Below, piece after piece: positions 31,989 through 44,109 of a stretch of 64,000 bases of DNA (the stretch's first letter is position 1; every line of letters starts with the position of its first letter). The position numbers and the translations under genes are program-made. The notes beneath the pieces are model-generated. The model searched no databases. It saw nothing but the letters and a program-made list of their open reading frames with translations, and had not been told where the DNA came from. The stretch is from Prosopocoilus inquinatus (lineage: Eukaryota > Arthropoda > Insecta > Coleoptera > Lucanidae). Location: the NCBI GenBank assembly GCA_036172665.1, contig CM069873.1, forward strand, positions 39,546,001 to 39,610,000, written 5' to 3'.

Positions 31989-33500
31989 CTAATTAATGTT
32001 TGCTTTTTATACGAAAAAAATGTTCCTACGTAGCCTTTGCAGCGTCACATAACAACAAATTTATTCACTCAATCGCTGATTCCTTTTCTGTAAATAATTA
32101 TGAATATTTACACAAACTAAAAACTTAAATATATCATTTCTAAATAATTCTTTAAATTATTACATTTGACCAAATACAAAACTTAACAAAACCGTAATTT
32201 ATACATTGAGAGTACAAAGTGTTATCTAGTCGCGAAAGAATGTAAATCACGACAATCATATCCCATGATCACTCACGTTTTTTCTTCATCGTCGGCAAAA
32301 ATCCCAAAAATGTTGGTATGTATTAAAATTCTATAACTTCTAAATGCTATAAGTTCTCAAATGTCAATTTCACAAAAGTGACATCGAAATATCGAATACC
32401 GTACGTATCAATATAAAAACACAATTTTCACACATTATTTAAAAACACTTGAATTAAATGTTATATTTATATTTTGTTTTATCGTTTAGTATTTGACCAT
32501 TTTACTTTAATGAATGTATTTTTTTTATTCCACTGACATACCTACAATGTTAAAACTAATTGTTTGTAGATTTGTGACCGAAAAAAGCTATCGTTGACAT
32601 TAATTTGATGACTCTTTGATTATATTATATTTACATAGGCTGAGTTAAATCAACGGTCAAACTGACTAATCAACAACTGCAAAATTGATCACGAAGCTTC
32701 ATCTGAGCAGTTTGACCGTTCACTTACCACAGCCTTAGTGTGTACTTGTCTTGAAGTTTTGGTGGTTATACTAATGATCACGCATATAATAGTATTTAAT
32801 GTAATAGAAAACACTTCGACTTACTATTTTAGAAAGTCTAAAATCATTTTACAATACAAAAAATAGAACGCAATAAATTGCAAGTTCACCATCGGCAGCA
32901 TAAGAAAGTAAATTACCCTCAAACGCATAAATTGAATTACTTTATTTCTTGTTTTTGTTTCATTTTATTATTATCACTTGATTCGTATAATCGGCTTATT
33001 TTTCAATTTTGCAATTACTCTGTTGAAAATAATAACACCGGCTGGTGTTATTTGCGGTCTGCATCGAATTTTTGTGTTAAAATTAACACTTTTTTTATGT
33101 AAATATGTAAGAATTTTCACTGTTTTTCAACAATGTACCGTGTTTTTCATTGGCAGTTTATTGTATCACTTTTGTACCTTTATACAAGTATGTTTAATTT
33201 GGGTAGATATTTGTGACAATCAAGTGTTCCTTATCAAAATATCGGTAGATCAAAACGACAAAGCACTTTGTAATTTACAAGCGTTTATACAGATTGTTTA
33301 CTAAACAAATTTGAATAGAGTGTTGTTGAGGTCCAGTACGTCAAAAAAGTTCAAGTGAACATCCATAAAATTCCGAGAAAATACGAAAAAATTTAAAAAC
33401 ACTACCAAAAAAATTATTGACGAGATATGCAGTTTTCATGATACAAAACCCAAAATTACATTTAATTATAGAGATTATTTTTTTTATTAAATTAGAGACC
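31989..33500. other. Region 3' of atonal
   Basis: Non-coding apart from a small inverted-repeat element (32,637-32,735). Contains an AATAAA at 32,872-32,877 as a possible polyadenylation signal and an AT-rich tract. Enhancers of atonal commonly lie 5' and 3' of the gene, but none can be identified from sequence alone. Confidence 0.35.
32637..32735. mobile_element. Small MITE-like element, about 100 bp
   Basis: Ends aggctgagttaaatcaacgg and the reverse complement of tgaccgttcacttaccacagcct form an inverted repeat of about 30 bp including cggtcaaactg on each arm. It lies 650 bp after the atonal stop codon. Confidence 0.6.
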
Positions 33501-33519
33501 AAATTCGGTGTTCAACACT

Positions 33520-34260
33520 TATTTCAGAAGTACTTAAAGAGCTGATGAAAACGTATTTTTCAATACTTTTCACTTATTTCGTATGTTTTTCGAGATACGA
33601 CCCAAATTCAAACTTTTGCCTGACGATTATTTAAAAAAAAACAGCATGCTGTAATTTTAAAAAAGTATTTATAAACATTTTAAAGCATTTGCCAATTCTA
33701 AATTTCGAATGGCCAATATCAAAGATTGAGTTTTCCAAGAACAGATAAATTACTTTGTTGTTTTTAATGGAACAACTTGTGTAAACTTACTAAACCCGTA
33801 AACTTAATACATTTAACAATTAAGTTATTGCTAATTAATTAATCACTTACAGAATTTCCCTTTATGGCATTGGGATACGATTCAGGAATGTGTTGCAATA
33901 TTGTGTTATTAACTGATATTCATAATTCAGAGTTATTTTTTATCACAAATTCCTGAATTGAGGGCAATGTACAGCCTTGAATTTAAATAAGTTGATTAAT
34001 TAATTAACAATAACTGAAGTGATATTAAAGTTAAATGTATTAAGTTTACTACCGTTGGAAAACTAATAAAAATCGCTATCCAATCGTACAATTTGCAGGC
34101 TGTTTCATTAAAAAATAACCAAGTCATTTAACAGTTCTCGGAGATAACTCTTTCTTATTAATAAACCATCCGGCATTTAAAATTTGTGAACAAGGAAAAG
34201 TTTGAATTTGGATCGCATCTCCTATAAAATACGAAATAACTCTAAAATACTGAAAGCAAG
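33520..34260. mobile_element. Nested inverted-repeat (foldback-like) element
   Basis: Outer arms pair near 33,570-33,625 (cttatttcgtatg...caaattcaaactttt) and 34,195-34,245 (aaaagtttgaatttggatcg...tacgaaataac). Inner arms pair near 33,798-33,855 and 33,992-34,045 (aacttaatacatttaac / gttaaatgtattaagtt). Divergence is noticeable, so this is an old copy. No coding sequence. Confidence 0.55.
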
Positions 34261-34825
34261 TTAATATGTTGTTATATCATTTTCTTCAGCTTTATTCAAA
34301 TATGTGATAGTATAGATTTCTGTTGAAAATTTTTAAATTTGGCCAGCAAATAAAGAAGCACCCTATACATTTAAAAATAATTTTGAGTTGTGTATAATGG
34401 GAATCTGCGAAACATTTGTTAATAAATCATAATGCTATTTTCGGCTTTCCTCAGCATTTTGTGGACACCTTATGTATATTCACTTCAACTTCATCAACAC
34501 TCTCTAAAAATTTTTCGTTACCTTTAGTAAACATCTTGTATAATGCACCTAATGATACCTTAGGGTGTATATTAGGGTAAGAAATCTATTCTGTTTTTGT
34601 TACTTTAAGCACTTCGGCGTGATTTCATGTTAAAAAATAAATCTCATGAACTGTGAAGGTATTAATGAAACAGTATTGAACAGTTCACTGAATAAATATT
34701 AAAGCGAGGATGAAATAGTACCGACGCGGGGCACATGATCCGATTTCAAGCGATCGCATCGACAAACACGGAGGCGGGGACTTTTTAATCCTCGCTTTGA
34801 TAATTATCTCAAAGTCTGTATTAAT

Positions 34826-36184
34826 CAGGGTTGGAAAGTTTAAAACAAACTGTTTAAAACATAGTGTTTAAAACATGTTTATAACACTGAATTAAAAACA
34901 TACCGTCTGTTTTAAACATGTTTTTTTTCCTAATGTTTTGAATTCATTTTTGTAATTTTAAGCTAAAAAAGAACACTTTTGAATAAGTAAGTAAGTTTTT
35001 TTAAACATGTTTTTTTGCTAATGTTTTAAATTATTTTTTTTTAATTTTAACCTGAAAAAGAACACTTTTGATATAAGTGTTTTATTTTTGCAACGTAATA
35101 CTGTGTAACCAGACGCAAATTGTTTAGGGTCGGTATTTCACTCACAGATTAACTTTAATCTTTAGTTTATTCCCATATCAATTGTTTAAATAATTGTAGA
35201 CAATGCGTGGCTGAGCTGATGATGTGATAACCACACTGTAGCTATGATTTGAACTAAATTTGAATTGCATTAGATTGATTCATTAATTATTACTGATAAC
35301 TAGAATAATATTATATTGTAAAATTTTAAAATACCCTTTCAATTTAATCTTTTATTATTTTATTAAAATTTGAAACATACTGGGTCCTCCGCTTCCCTGT
35401 TCATACTATGGGCTACGGGATGAGTTATTATGTAGCAAACTGGCTTCAATTTGTCAATCCTAATGCAATGTTAGGTCAAAAAGCGATCGTAGGATATCGC
35501 TGTTTAAACTATTTTAACGTTATCGTTTCATTTGTCTTCATTGAATTTCTACAGTGTGTCTCAAGGCCATATGTTCGATAATTTTCAGACCTACTGGACT
35601 TTCGGTTTTGCCGGACGTAATATCAACTTTGTTATTTTGAATGAAACACCCTACATATTTTTACATATTTGGAATTTTTATTTTCAAATCTTGAAAGCCA
35701 CGAGTCACGTATTTTAGTTCTAGTGCGATCAAGTAATTTTAAAGAAGTACTTCTTTGGAGTGTATTTGATTTTAGTTTTTATTGGAATGTTTTTCTTAGT
35801 GTATTAATACTAAATACTTCATACTTTCTTTAAAATCATTCAAAACACGGCGACCGTAGATCCTAAATAAAACAAGCTCTGCCTTAAATGATTTAAATTA
35901 TTATCAAAGTACATATATTATTTTTTTTAATTAGAGATCGAATTTAAATAAATTCTTCGTATCTTTTTACACAAATATCAAATAATAATAATATGTACCT
36001 TTTTTTGTTAGCTATAAGGGCAATTTAAACATTTAAAAGTGTTTTAAACAGCTGCTTTTTTTTGTTTAAAACATGTTTAATTTAGGCTCAATTTTAAACA
36101 TGTTTTAAACAAAAAAAACTGTTTAAAACAAGAAAAACAAAAGTTTTGTTCTTTTAAAAAAAAACAGTTTTTTTTTCAACCCTG
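34826..36184. mobile_element. Non-autonomous hAT element (1,359 bp) with exact 8-bp duplication
   Basis: Ends are cagggttg and caaccctg, the classic hAT terminal form, flanked by exact gtattaat at 34,818-34,825 and 36,185-36,192. Subterminal regions are dense in gtttaaaac / catgttt motifs, which may be transposase-binding sites. There is no transposase frame. A fragment of R1 lies inside at about 35,440-35,505. Confidence 0.88.
35440..35505 (+). repeat. R1 fragment inside the hAT element
   Basis: Reads ggcttcaatttgtcaatcct, then atgcaatgttaggtcaaaaa, then gcgatcgtaggatatcgctg. Diverged copy of one R1 end, inserted into or captured by the hAT element. Confidence 0.6.
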
Positions 36185-36479
36185 GTATTAATATGTGATT
36201 TGTCGAATAGGTTGTGAAATTTATCTATGATGTCTACTGTAACTGACGAATTACCTACAATGCATACATTAAGTAAGCGGGTGTTTACAAACTGTCTGTC
36301 ATGCGTGAAGTAATCAAATAGCACGACAATGACATTTGAACTAACTTTACGCACGGTTGCAGTTAGATCTACGTAGTCGCATCATATTAGATTGATAGTT
36401 GTCGAAACTACTAACTCAATACTAACCGTCATTGCTGATTAATTTGAACTTGAATAATAAGTTAATTTTTACTAAAATA

Positions 36480-37074
36480 TACTGGGTGTCTCACAACCTA
36501 CGGAGGAGATTGAAAGGGCAGCTGTATGACATCAAAATAAAGCTTTTTTCTTAATTCACTTTTGACCAAAACCTAATAATAAGAAAGTTACAGCAGCTTA
36601 ACTTTCTTAATTTACATCTGTAGCTTCTTAATTAATAAAAAAATATTTCACAAAATGCAACTTTATTATTAAATAAACTCTAAATTTATCAAAACCACCA
36701 TTCATAAAATGTCTATGTTAATCTGTTTCCTAGTTTTGTTTTTAATTAGTAGGCATTGGACAAATTGGATGAAAACCTGTTTTTGGGCATTAGAAGAAAA
36801 AATGAAACAGCCATAGCTTTAACGTGACTACATTTTTTAAAATAGTTGTTTATTGTAAAGCAGCGTTCAATTAACTCATAAATGCCTCAAATTTGATTTT
36901 AAAACGTAAAATATTACTATAGGGAGTAACTTTTGCTTGTTAATTAATTTCGCTTTAAACTCTTGTAACTTTTAGTTATTGCGTTTTTACCAAAAATTTA
37001 TTAAAAAAACTCTTTAATTTGATCTCCCCTAACTACCCTTTTAATCTCCTCCGTAGGTTATGATACACCCAGTA
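36480..37074. mobile_element. TA-flanked TIR element, 595 bp
   Basis: The left end tactgggtgtctcacaacct matches inverted the right end aggttatgatacacccagta over about 40 bp, including cggaggagatt. The site fits a TA duplication as in Tc1/mariner. No transposase frame. Confidence 0.7.
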
Positions 37075-37390
37075 TAATTTAAAAGTAATTAAATTAAACT
37101 AAATATGGCCATAGATAAAGTATAGTCCAAAACTCATGTTGTAAAGCGTAATGTGAGTAATATGCTTTTTACATCTCTCGCTGTGTAACTTACTATTAAA
37201 TGTCAACGTTTCACTGAACCTTGACAACCTCTCTGGCACCTTTATTGTATTTTTGACAAATTTATACTCGTACCAAATACTTTCTTCTTTTTTATATAAT
37301 AGTACGGTAACAGAAAATAAAATCCGTCATTTCAATAATGTAACTTTAATATTTCTGATCTGACTTTAATATTTCTTACGTTTGGTACAC

Positions 37391-37470
37391 AAACAAAGTG
37401 CCCCCAGTAACATAAATTTTACTAATAATAAAAACAAAGTGCCCCCAGTAACATAAATTTTAATAATAAT
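37391..37470. repeat. 41-bp tandem duplication
   Basis: Two adjacent copies of aaacaaagtgcccccagtaa plus cataaatttta; nearly identical, so recent. Confidence 0.8.
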
Positions 37471-39060
37471 AATTCACGCTTATCTTGTACTTTGGCTAGA
37501 TGCTCATTTAAGTTCCAGTTAAAAATAGGAACATTAAATAAATGTGATATTATAAACGTAATTACTTAAGTACTTTTATATGAAGAGTATTAACCTTACC
37601 AGGTAAAATTTGGACAGACGAAATTTTTGATGCGAGATTTCTGATTACATTTTGACAGAAACGTAATCTCAATAAAAGCAAATTTCTGTAAATGCGACAC
37701 CCCAAATTCTTGCCATGATTTTGTTCTCCGCTGCCTTACATACAAAATAAATTAAATTAAATGAAATTATCCAGAACTGCAGCATTATATTTGACTAAGA
37801 AAGTTGGTTGTGCCTTTTGGATACATGATAGACATTAGGAGTATATTAATTTAACATAGATTAATGCACGGCTTACAAAAATAATTGCATATGAATATAA
37901 AGTAAGGAACATGTAGAGCAGTTACAGTTTTACAAAAAAGTTTTAAATGAAACTTAATTGGTTGTGTAAGAAAAAGTTTGAGAAAAACTAACTTGATTGT
38001 TCGAGTCCGCCATTTGAATTTTAAACCCTCCTACTTTTATCAAAAATAAACATCGTCAATGTACCTTACTTTTTATTCACCCTGTACATAATTTATGTTG
38101 ATTATTTTTTTAAATAACTCATTTTTTAATTGAAGCTCATATATTTCATAGCCTAGTTTAATGCTTTTTTTTCTAAGTAGTCTGATATCAAATACGTTTT
38201 ACTAATTACGATTAAAATCAGATTTTTCAGGTAAAGTCGTTAAACTTTTGCTAAATACCTACTACAATATACTAAATAAGTTCAACTCAGGTCATTCCAC
38301 ACCCTTACCTATCCACTGAGTACCTACAGCAGGATTTGAAAAAAAATGGATGAAGAACTTTTTGTCGTGGTAGATGCGATATGTAAAAATGTGTGTGATG
38401 TTCCATTTAAAATAAAAAAGTTGATGTCAGTTCGGACAAAACCGCTCAATAGTATTAGTATGTCGGAAAATTCAATGTTTTGTATAACTTATTCTTTCCA
38501 AATTTCCTACCACCCAGTATGTGTAAAACCAAAATATCTGGCTGTATGTTTCTGAATTATAATTACATGTTTTCTACCAAAGATTATATAAATAAAGTTT
38601 ATATTATTTAAAATTTGGTTGTTTTATTTTGTTAACGTAATGACCAATTTTTCATCATAAAAAAATTATACAGGTGGGTCATTGGCATCGATTTCTTCCA
38701 TAGCCCCTTAACTGTTAATTATAAAAGAAAATTTGTTACACAAAAGTTATCGCGTATAACGAGTGCTACATCAAAAAATTATTTGCACATATACATCGTG
38801 TCCCGAAAGGAAGTTTACTACCAAACTTATACTTTTTTGGAATGTATTTTATTCAGCAACTGCATCTCTCAATACTTCCTTCAGAGATAATAGATTAACG
38901 TAATTGTGACTTTTCCTTTTGTCATTCGGATCTTGTCAGAAGCTGTAATGGTAAATGGAGGTATCTCGAAAACATAAATCATAATACAATATTTTAAAGA
39001 TTGCTATACTTTAAATTCTAAACTATTTATTAACTTTCATTGTTCACCTACATTAAAATA
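37471..39060. other. Non-coding stretch
   Basis: AT-rich. A 69-codon frame from ATG 38,346 to 38,555 is followed by AATAAA near 38,591, but the peptide shows no domain or compositional signal; I do not call it a gene. Confidence 0.35.
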
Positions 39061-39062
39061 TT

Positions 39063-39780
39063 CAATGATCGCCAAAAAGTCAGCATCAAATGGGAAAAAT
39101 CTTTATTGTTGATTTTTCGAGCAAACTTTTTACGCTAATAATTTCTGCTTGTCTGAAAACCTATTTAGCCCCTACCAGATATACCGAGTGAATTTTACTT
39201 AGAAAAAAGAGTTGTTCGTAATGGTCAAAATCGTAAAATTGTTATTACTCGAAAACTAATAAAGATTTCAATGAGATTTCTTTAACCTGGGTTAGTTTCA
39301 GCTTACTGCGTAATATCAAAGCCAGAAAATAGCTTAATCTTCTTTAATTTCCCGAAAAATTTACACTTAATTTCAAAATTCTATTTATTGGGGTGAAAAC
39401 TTCAAATATTTATAATTGGAAAAAATAAAAAAGAAAATTAATTACTGCTTCAGGTATTGTATTATTTAGCGAAAGTAATATTTGTACCTAATTTTTACAT
39501 TTTGTTGCAAGTTACTTTTTAAGAGAAATATTTTTCGTTGATACCTAATGTGCATTTAAATGACATCCGAAAACTCTAATCTACCCCTGTAAACGACTTA
39601 CTTTCACAAAAACTATAATTTTTTTTTTACAACTACCTAATTGAGGTGATTTCTTTTTATTTAGAGTTTACTTGTTTAGTCAATTAAGTACTTCTCCTCT
39701 TTCATAAAACGACTAAAGAAGACATCAGATCACATTAAAATACAAACACAAAGGTGGTTTTACATTTTAAAGTAATTTAA
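39063..39780 (+). repeat. Dispersed repeat family R2, copy 1
   Basis: Begins gatcgccaaaaagtcagcat and includes cctatttagcccctaccaga, tcgaaaactaataaagattt and ggttagtttcagcttactg. Other copies lie at 44.1-44.9 kb (reverse), 45.5-46.1 kb and 59.9-60.3 kb. Non-coding; the type of element is not recognised. Confidence 0.6.
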
Positions 39781-40260
39781 AATCAAGTCCTATTATTAAA
39801 ATAGCCCTTTAGTAATTTGATTTGACAATAAAGAATTCCGCAGCAACCTCATATTCTGCCTGCTGACAACCACTGAGACGGATAACTCTCCTAGCGAATT
39901 TATTCGCTTTTACCAGATATGCGCTATTTCTGCTTGTCACATGTCTCTCTGGTATGCGTCGTTTTTGTCTTACGAAATAAAAGGTAGGTGGCGCAGTTGT
40001 AACATATTTCGTAAGGCACTCAATCTCTGTCTAAAGACACAGGTACTGCCATCATATGTTTTTGACACGCGACAGTGGGTATTTGACCTTAAACAAATCA
40101 GTTGTCAAAAATGACAAACTGGAATATTTTATGTAAATCAAGATGAAAAATAACGTCAAATAGTTTCATTTACCATTTTATTGAGACAAAGTATAAATTT
40201 ATAATAAAGCTAAGCAACTACGAGACGATATGACATAATAAATGGGAAAGTTCTGCCTAA

Positions 40261-40388
40261 GGCCCGATCTTACCACCTCCGGATAAATATAACCGTCGGT
40301 TAATATCCTTGGAAACCTTCGTGCTGATAATAGTTTCCTAGGATATTAACCGACGGTTAAATTTATCCGGAGGTGGTAAGATCGGACC
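40261..40388. mobile_element. PIF/Harbinger-type MITE (128 bp) nested in T2
   Basis: Ends ggcccgatcttaccacctcc and ggaggtggtaagatcggacc form inverted repeats of about 50 bp around a 30-bp centre, flanked by taa on both sides (40,258-40,260 and 40,389-40,391), the 3-bp target form of PIF/Harbinger. Confidence 0.8.
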
Positions 40389-40862
40389 TAAAATGTATAT
40401 TTTTTTGTCCGGTATTACCTACGGTTTTTTGGACTGGGTCCTAAAGCTCATTTTCATCCTAACTGTTTTTGGAATTCGCTAAATCCAATTATTTTCCGAA
40501 TCCCATTATCCAGAACTTAATAGCTTACCCTTGGAACATAATGCAAAATTACAATTAGTCAACAATTTTTAATTTCAAAGTTAACAGCTAAATTATTGAA
40601 ACTTCTATTTCTATGGTCAACTGTTTAGAAATTTATGCCTTGAAATAATTTCGGGATTTAAGTAAACTTTAATATTTTATCTGGAAAGCTTCTAATATAC
40701 TCACGTATGCTTTTTGGTTAATTTTTTCGGTTTATTGTGTCATATTCGCACTGTTAACGTCTAGATTTATTGTAAAATAATTGCTTGTTCGTTGTAAACT
40801 TATTATTGTCGTCAATAACATAGAAATTAAAATGATTTGCGTTATATTTGCGTCTGATTTAC

Positions 40863-42085
40863 ATAAAATATTCAGAAAAATTTTGTGCAAATCGTTTTTG
40901 ATTGCAGTGAGAACCTCGAGCAGCCTCTGGACAGCTGTTTCAGCCCTGCTTGAGGCTTCTTCAGCAGAAACGTAGCTCGACATTCCCACTGCAGACCAAA
41001 AACGACTTGCCCAATTTATTCGCAAATGCGATGTAAGAATGGTGAACATATAAAATAGCGACATCTTACCATCGCTTTTTGACCTAACATTGCAGTAGGA
41101 TAGACAAATTGAAGCGGGATTTGCTCCTAATGAGTCCCCCATGCAAGGCGGCCATGCTTGCTGTCAAAGCATAATGAAAGATTTTAGAAAAATTTTGTGC
41201 AAATCGTTTTTGATTGCAGTGAGAACCTCGAGCAGCCTCTGGACAGCTGTTTCAGCCCTGCTTGGGGCTTCTTCAGCAGAAACGTAGCTCGACATTCCCA
41301 CTGCAGACCAAAAACGACTTGCCCAATTTATTCGCAAATGCGATGTAAGAATGGTGAACATATAAAATAGCGACATCTTACCATCGCTTTTTGACCTAAC
41401 ATTGCAGTAGGATAGACAAATTGAAGCGGGATTTGCAAGATGTCGCTATTTTATATGTTCATCATTCTTACATCGCATTTGCGAATAAATTGGGCAAGTC
41501 GTTTTTGGTCTGCAGTGGGAATGTCGAGCTACGTTTCTGCTGAAGAAGCCCCAAGCAGGGCTGAAACAGCTGTCCAGAGGCTGCTCGAGGTTCTCACTGC
41601 AATCAAAAACGATTTGCACAAAATTTTTCTAAAATCTTTCATTATGCTTTGACAGCAAGCATGGCCGCCTTGCATGGGGGACTCATTAGGAGCAAATCCC
41701 GCTTCAATTTGTCTATCCTACTGCAATGTTAGGTCAAAAAGCGATGGTAAGATGTCGCTATTTTATATGTTCACCATTCTTACATAGCATTTGCGAATAA
41801 ATTGGGCAAGTCGTTTTTGGTCTGCAGTGGGAATGTCGAGCTACGTTTCTGCTGAAGAAGCCCCAAGCAGGGCTGAAACAGCTGTCCAGAGGCTGCTCGA
41901 GGTTCTCACTGCAATCAAAAACGATTTGCACAAAATTTTTCTAAAATCTTTCATTATGCTTTGACAGCAAGCATGGCCGCCTTGCATGGGGGACTCATTA
42001 GGAGCAAATCCCGCTTCAATTTGTCTATCCTACTGCAATGTTAGGTCAAAAAGCGATGGTAAGATGTCGCTATTTTATATGTTCA
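40863..42085. repeat. R1 repeats in a head-to-head palindrome with tandem units
   Basis: Minus-orientation units occupy about 40,863-41,436, and plus-orientation units 41,437-42,085. The switch is at aagcgggatttgc / aagatgtcgcta. Units of about 320 bp run in tandem on each side and are nearly identical, with arms of about 400 bp that could form a large cruciform. Each full unit has the blocks cctcgagcagcctctggaca, tgaagaagccccaagcaggg and ccttgcatgggggactcatt. Confidence 0.85.
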
Positions 42086-42207
42086 CCATAAAATATTCAG
42101 TTTGTCATTTTTGACAACCCGCTTGTTCAAGGTCAAATAGCCTTTGTCAAGTGTCAAAACCATATGATGGCAGTAACTGTGTCCTTAGACAGAGATCGAG
42201 TGCCTTA

Positions 42208-43070
42208 TTTTTTCGCGCCGCCATCAACTGTCATTGGTCAATTTCAGGATGTAATGTCGCTGGTGATTTAGCTTCTGCAGTGATGGCGTCAAGGGGTTAA
42301 GATATGCACGCGTCTTGGTTACCTCGTGCTTCTTACTTTCAAAATATTGCACAGCGAACATTGTGATTTTTGTGAATTACTTCCTGAGTAAGTATACTAC
42401 ACTTGCTTGCAATAAAATCGCGTACACCTTCAAAATCAAATAGCCGAGTTTTCACCTATATTTTGCTTTGTAAATGGGTATTTTGAGAATTTTGTCATGT
42501 TTCGAAGCATACAGGTTAGGAACTGCCGTTGAAATTATTACTATTTTACCTGATATGAAATTTTCGACGTGTTGGTGACAAGAGTATAGGAAAGTTTATT
42601 AAAACATGGAATCCCTTGAGGTTTATAATGGATTTTTTCTTAATTCAGAAGGGCATTATCCGAATCGTAAATCGACATTTTTGGACATCTATCTCCAACC
42701 ATCTTTTCTATTTGCAAATTCTTCCTCTTCCCACATATTATTTGTGCTTCATAGTATTTTTATTTAAGCTATAATCATTCGCTACTGCTGTGAATCACTA
42801 TTCGTCTTCTAAATTATTCGTTTTCTGTCAGTCTGAATTTTAATTGTTTGACACAGACAAATTAAATCTCAAGACCAACTTAATACAACGAAAAACAGGT
42901 GTGCGCGTTTTTTTTGCAAGCCACAGTACATTATCTCGTAGGTTAATTGCTTGTTTTGAATAAGCCCGTTGTTTTCTAGTGTAAGGTCCGGAGCAGCCGA
43001 TGGCCACCGAATCGTTTCACTGGTTTCCTCATTACTTAAAATTTCGGTTACTTTCTAGACTAACTATACA
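42208..43070. other. Non-coding stretch
   Basis: No gene, repeat or motif that I can support. Confidence 0.35.
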
Positions 43071-43073
43071 TAA

Positions 43074-43376
43074 ACAGATAAAATAGCGACATCTTACTAT
43101 CGCTTTTTGACCTGACATTGCAGTAGGATAGACAAATTGAAGCGGGATTTGCTCCTAATAACTCCCCCATGCAAGGCGGCCATGCTTGCTGTCAAAGCAT
43201 AATGAAAATTTTTAGAAAATTTTTGTGCAAATCGTTTTTGATTGCAGTGAAAACCTCGAGCAGCCTCTGGACAGCTGTTTCAGCCCTGCTTGGGGCTTCT
43301 GCAGCAGAGACGTAGCTCGACATTTCCACTGCAAACAAAAACGACTTGTCCAATTTATTCGCAATTGCGATGTAAG
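43074..43376 (-). repeat. R1 repeat, single full-length copy (about 300 bp)
   Basis: Runs from cagataaaatagcgacatct to ttcgcaattgcgatgtaag. Its limits define the R1 unit: the two ends carry related gcgacatcttac / gcgatgtaag phrases in inverted order, so R1 may have very short inverted ends. Confidence 0.75.
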
Positions 43377-43739
43377 TCGATTTGCTCTGCGCTGAACGGC
43401 TTTTATTCACCCTCGCGCTCATTGCATCCGAAGCCTGGAAAAGGTGGGAACGGTACTTTCTGTAAATACTCTGCGCTACATAATCATTATATTATTATGG
43501 CAGTGTCATATTTACATGTAAAGTAAGAATATATATGTATATAATTTTAAACGAGCCTTCATTTGCAAAAAAATATTTAAATAAATTTTAAAATAAAAAT
43601 GCAAATTTTCAAATTTTCACGCTTTGTAGCTTTGTACCTCTACGTCCACCTTTCATTTTACAGTGGACCAATTTATTTGAGCGAATAAAATTTTGCTATT
43701 GAGTCGGACGTCTCAACGGTTGTTTCTGACGTAAGCTAA

Positions 43740-44094
43740 TGTTACAGCCGTGACGCGCAAATAAATCTAGTCTTAGTAGAGAGTCATGCCATATTGCGTC
43801 ACAGAACATGATCGAAGCTTTTCGATGGTTCCAACAAGTACGAGTAAAGTCGAGAAGACAAAAATCTGCTGTAGAAGCCGTACAAGCGTGCCAGATAAAC
43901 CACTGAGAAGTTGGCGAGCGAAGGGTTCATACCTCGAATAAATAGAAAGTACATTTTGTAAAAGTGTTATTTGATAGATAAGTGTTGCAACTCATTACTA
44001 TTGTGTTTGTTTTTAATTGTTTAAAGCGACAGATTGTAATTAAAGTGTTCTGGAAATTAACGACTATAATTTGTGAACCCCCAAATTTGTAACA
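43740..44094 (+). repeat. Solo LTR (355 bp) related to the Gypsy element at 47-54 kb
   Basis: Starts tgttacagccgtgacgcgca and ends aatttgtaaca; the middle carries tacctcgaataaatagaaag and gtaaaagtgttatttgatag as in the 332-bp LTRs at 47,252 and 52,502, with substantial divergence in the first 150 bp. There is no internal region beside it. Flanking duplication not evident. Confidence 0.8.
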
Positions 44095-44109
44095 ATAAAT
44101 TAATAAAAG

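Larger units (their letters stand above)
40012..42207. mobile_element. TIR element family T2 (hAT-like, 2,196 bp) with nested repeats
   Basis: About 125 bp at each end are inverted repeats: left starts taaggcactcaatctctgtc, right ends gacagagatcgagtgcctta. The ends fit the hAT terminal form Y-A-R-N-G. The 8-bp flanks atatttcg / ttttttcg agree at 6 positions. Inside lie a 128-bp Harbinger-type MITE and an inverted set of R1 repeats. The shorter copy at 52.6 kb has the same ends and an exact 8-bp duplication. No transposase frame. Confidence 0.7.

Noticed and set aside
38346..38555. 69-codon ATG frame followed by AATAAA
   Set aside because: Suggestive layout but no domain, and AATAAA is frequent in AT-rich DNA.
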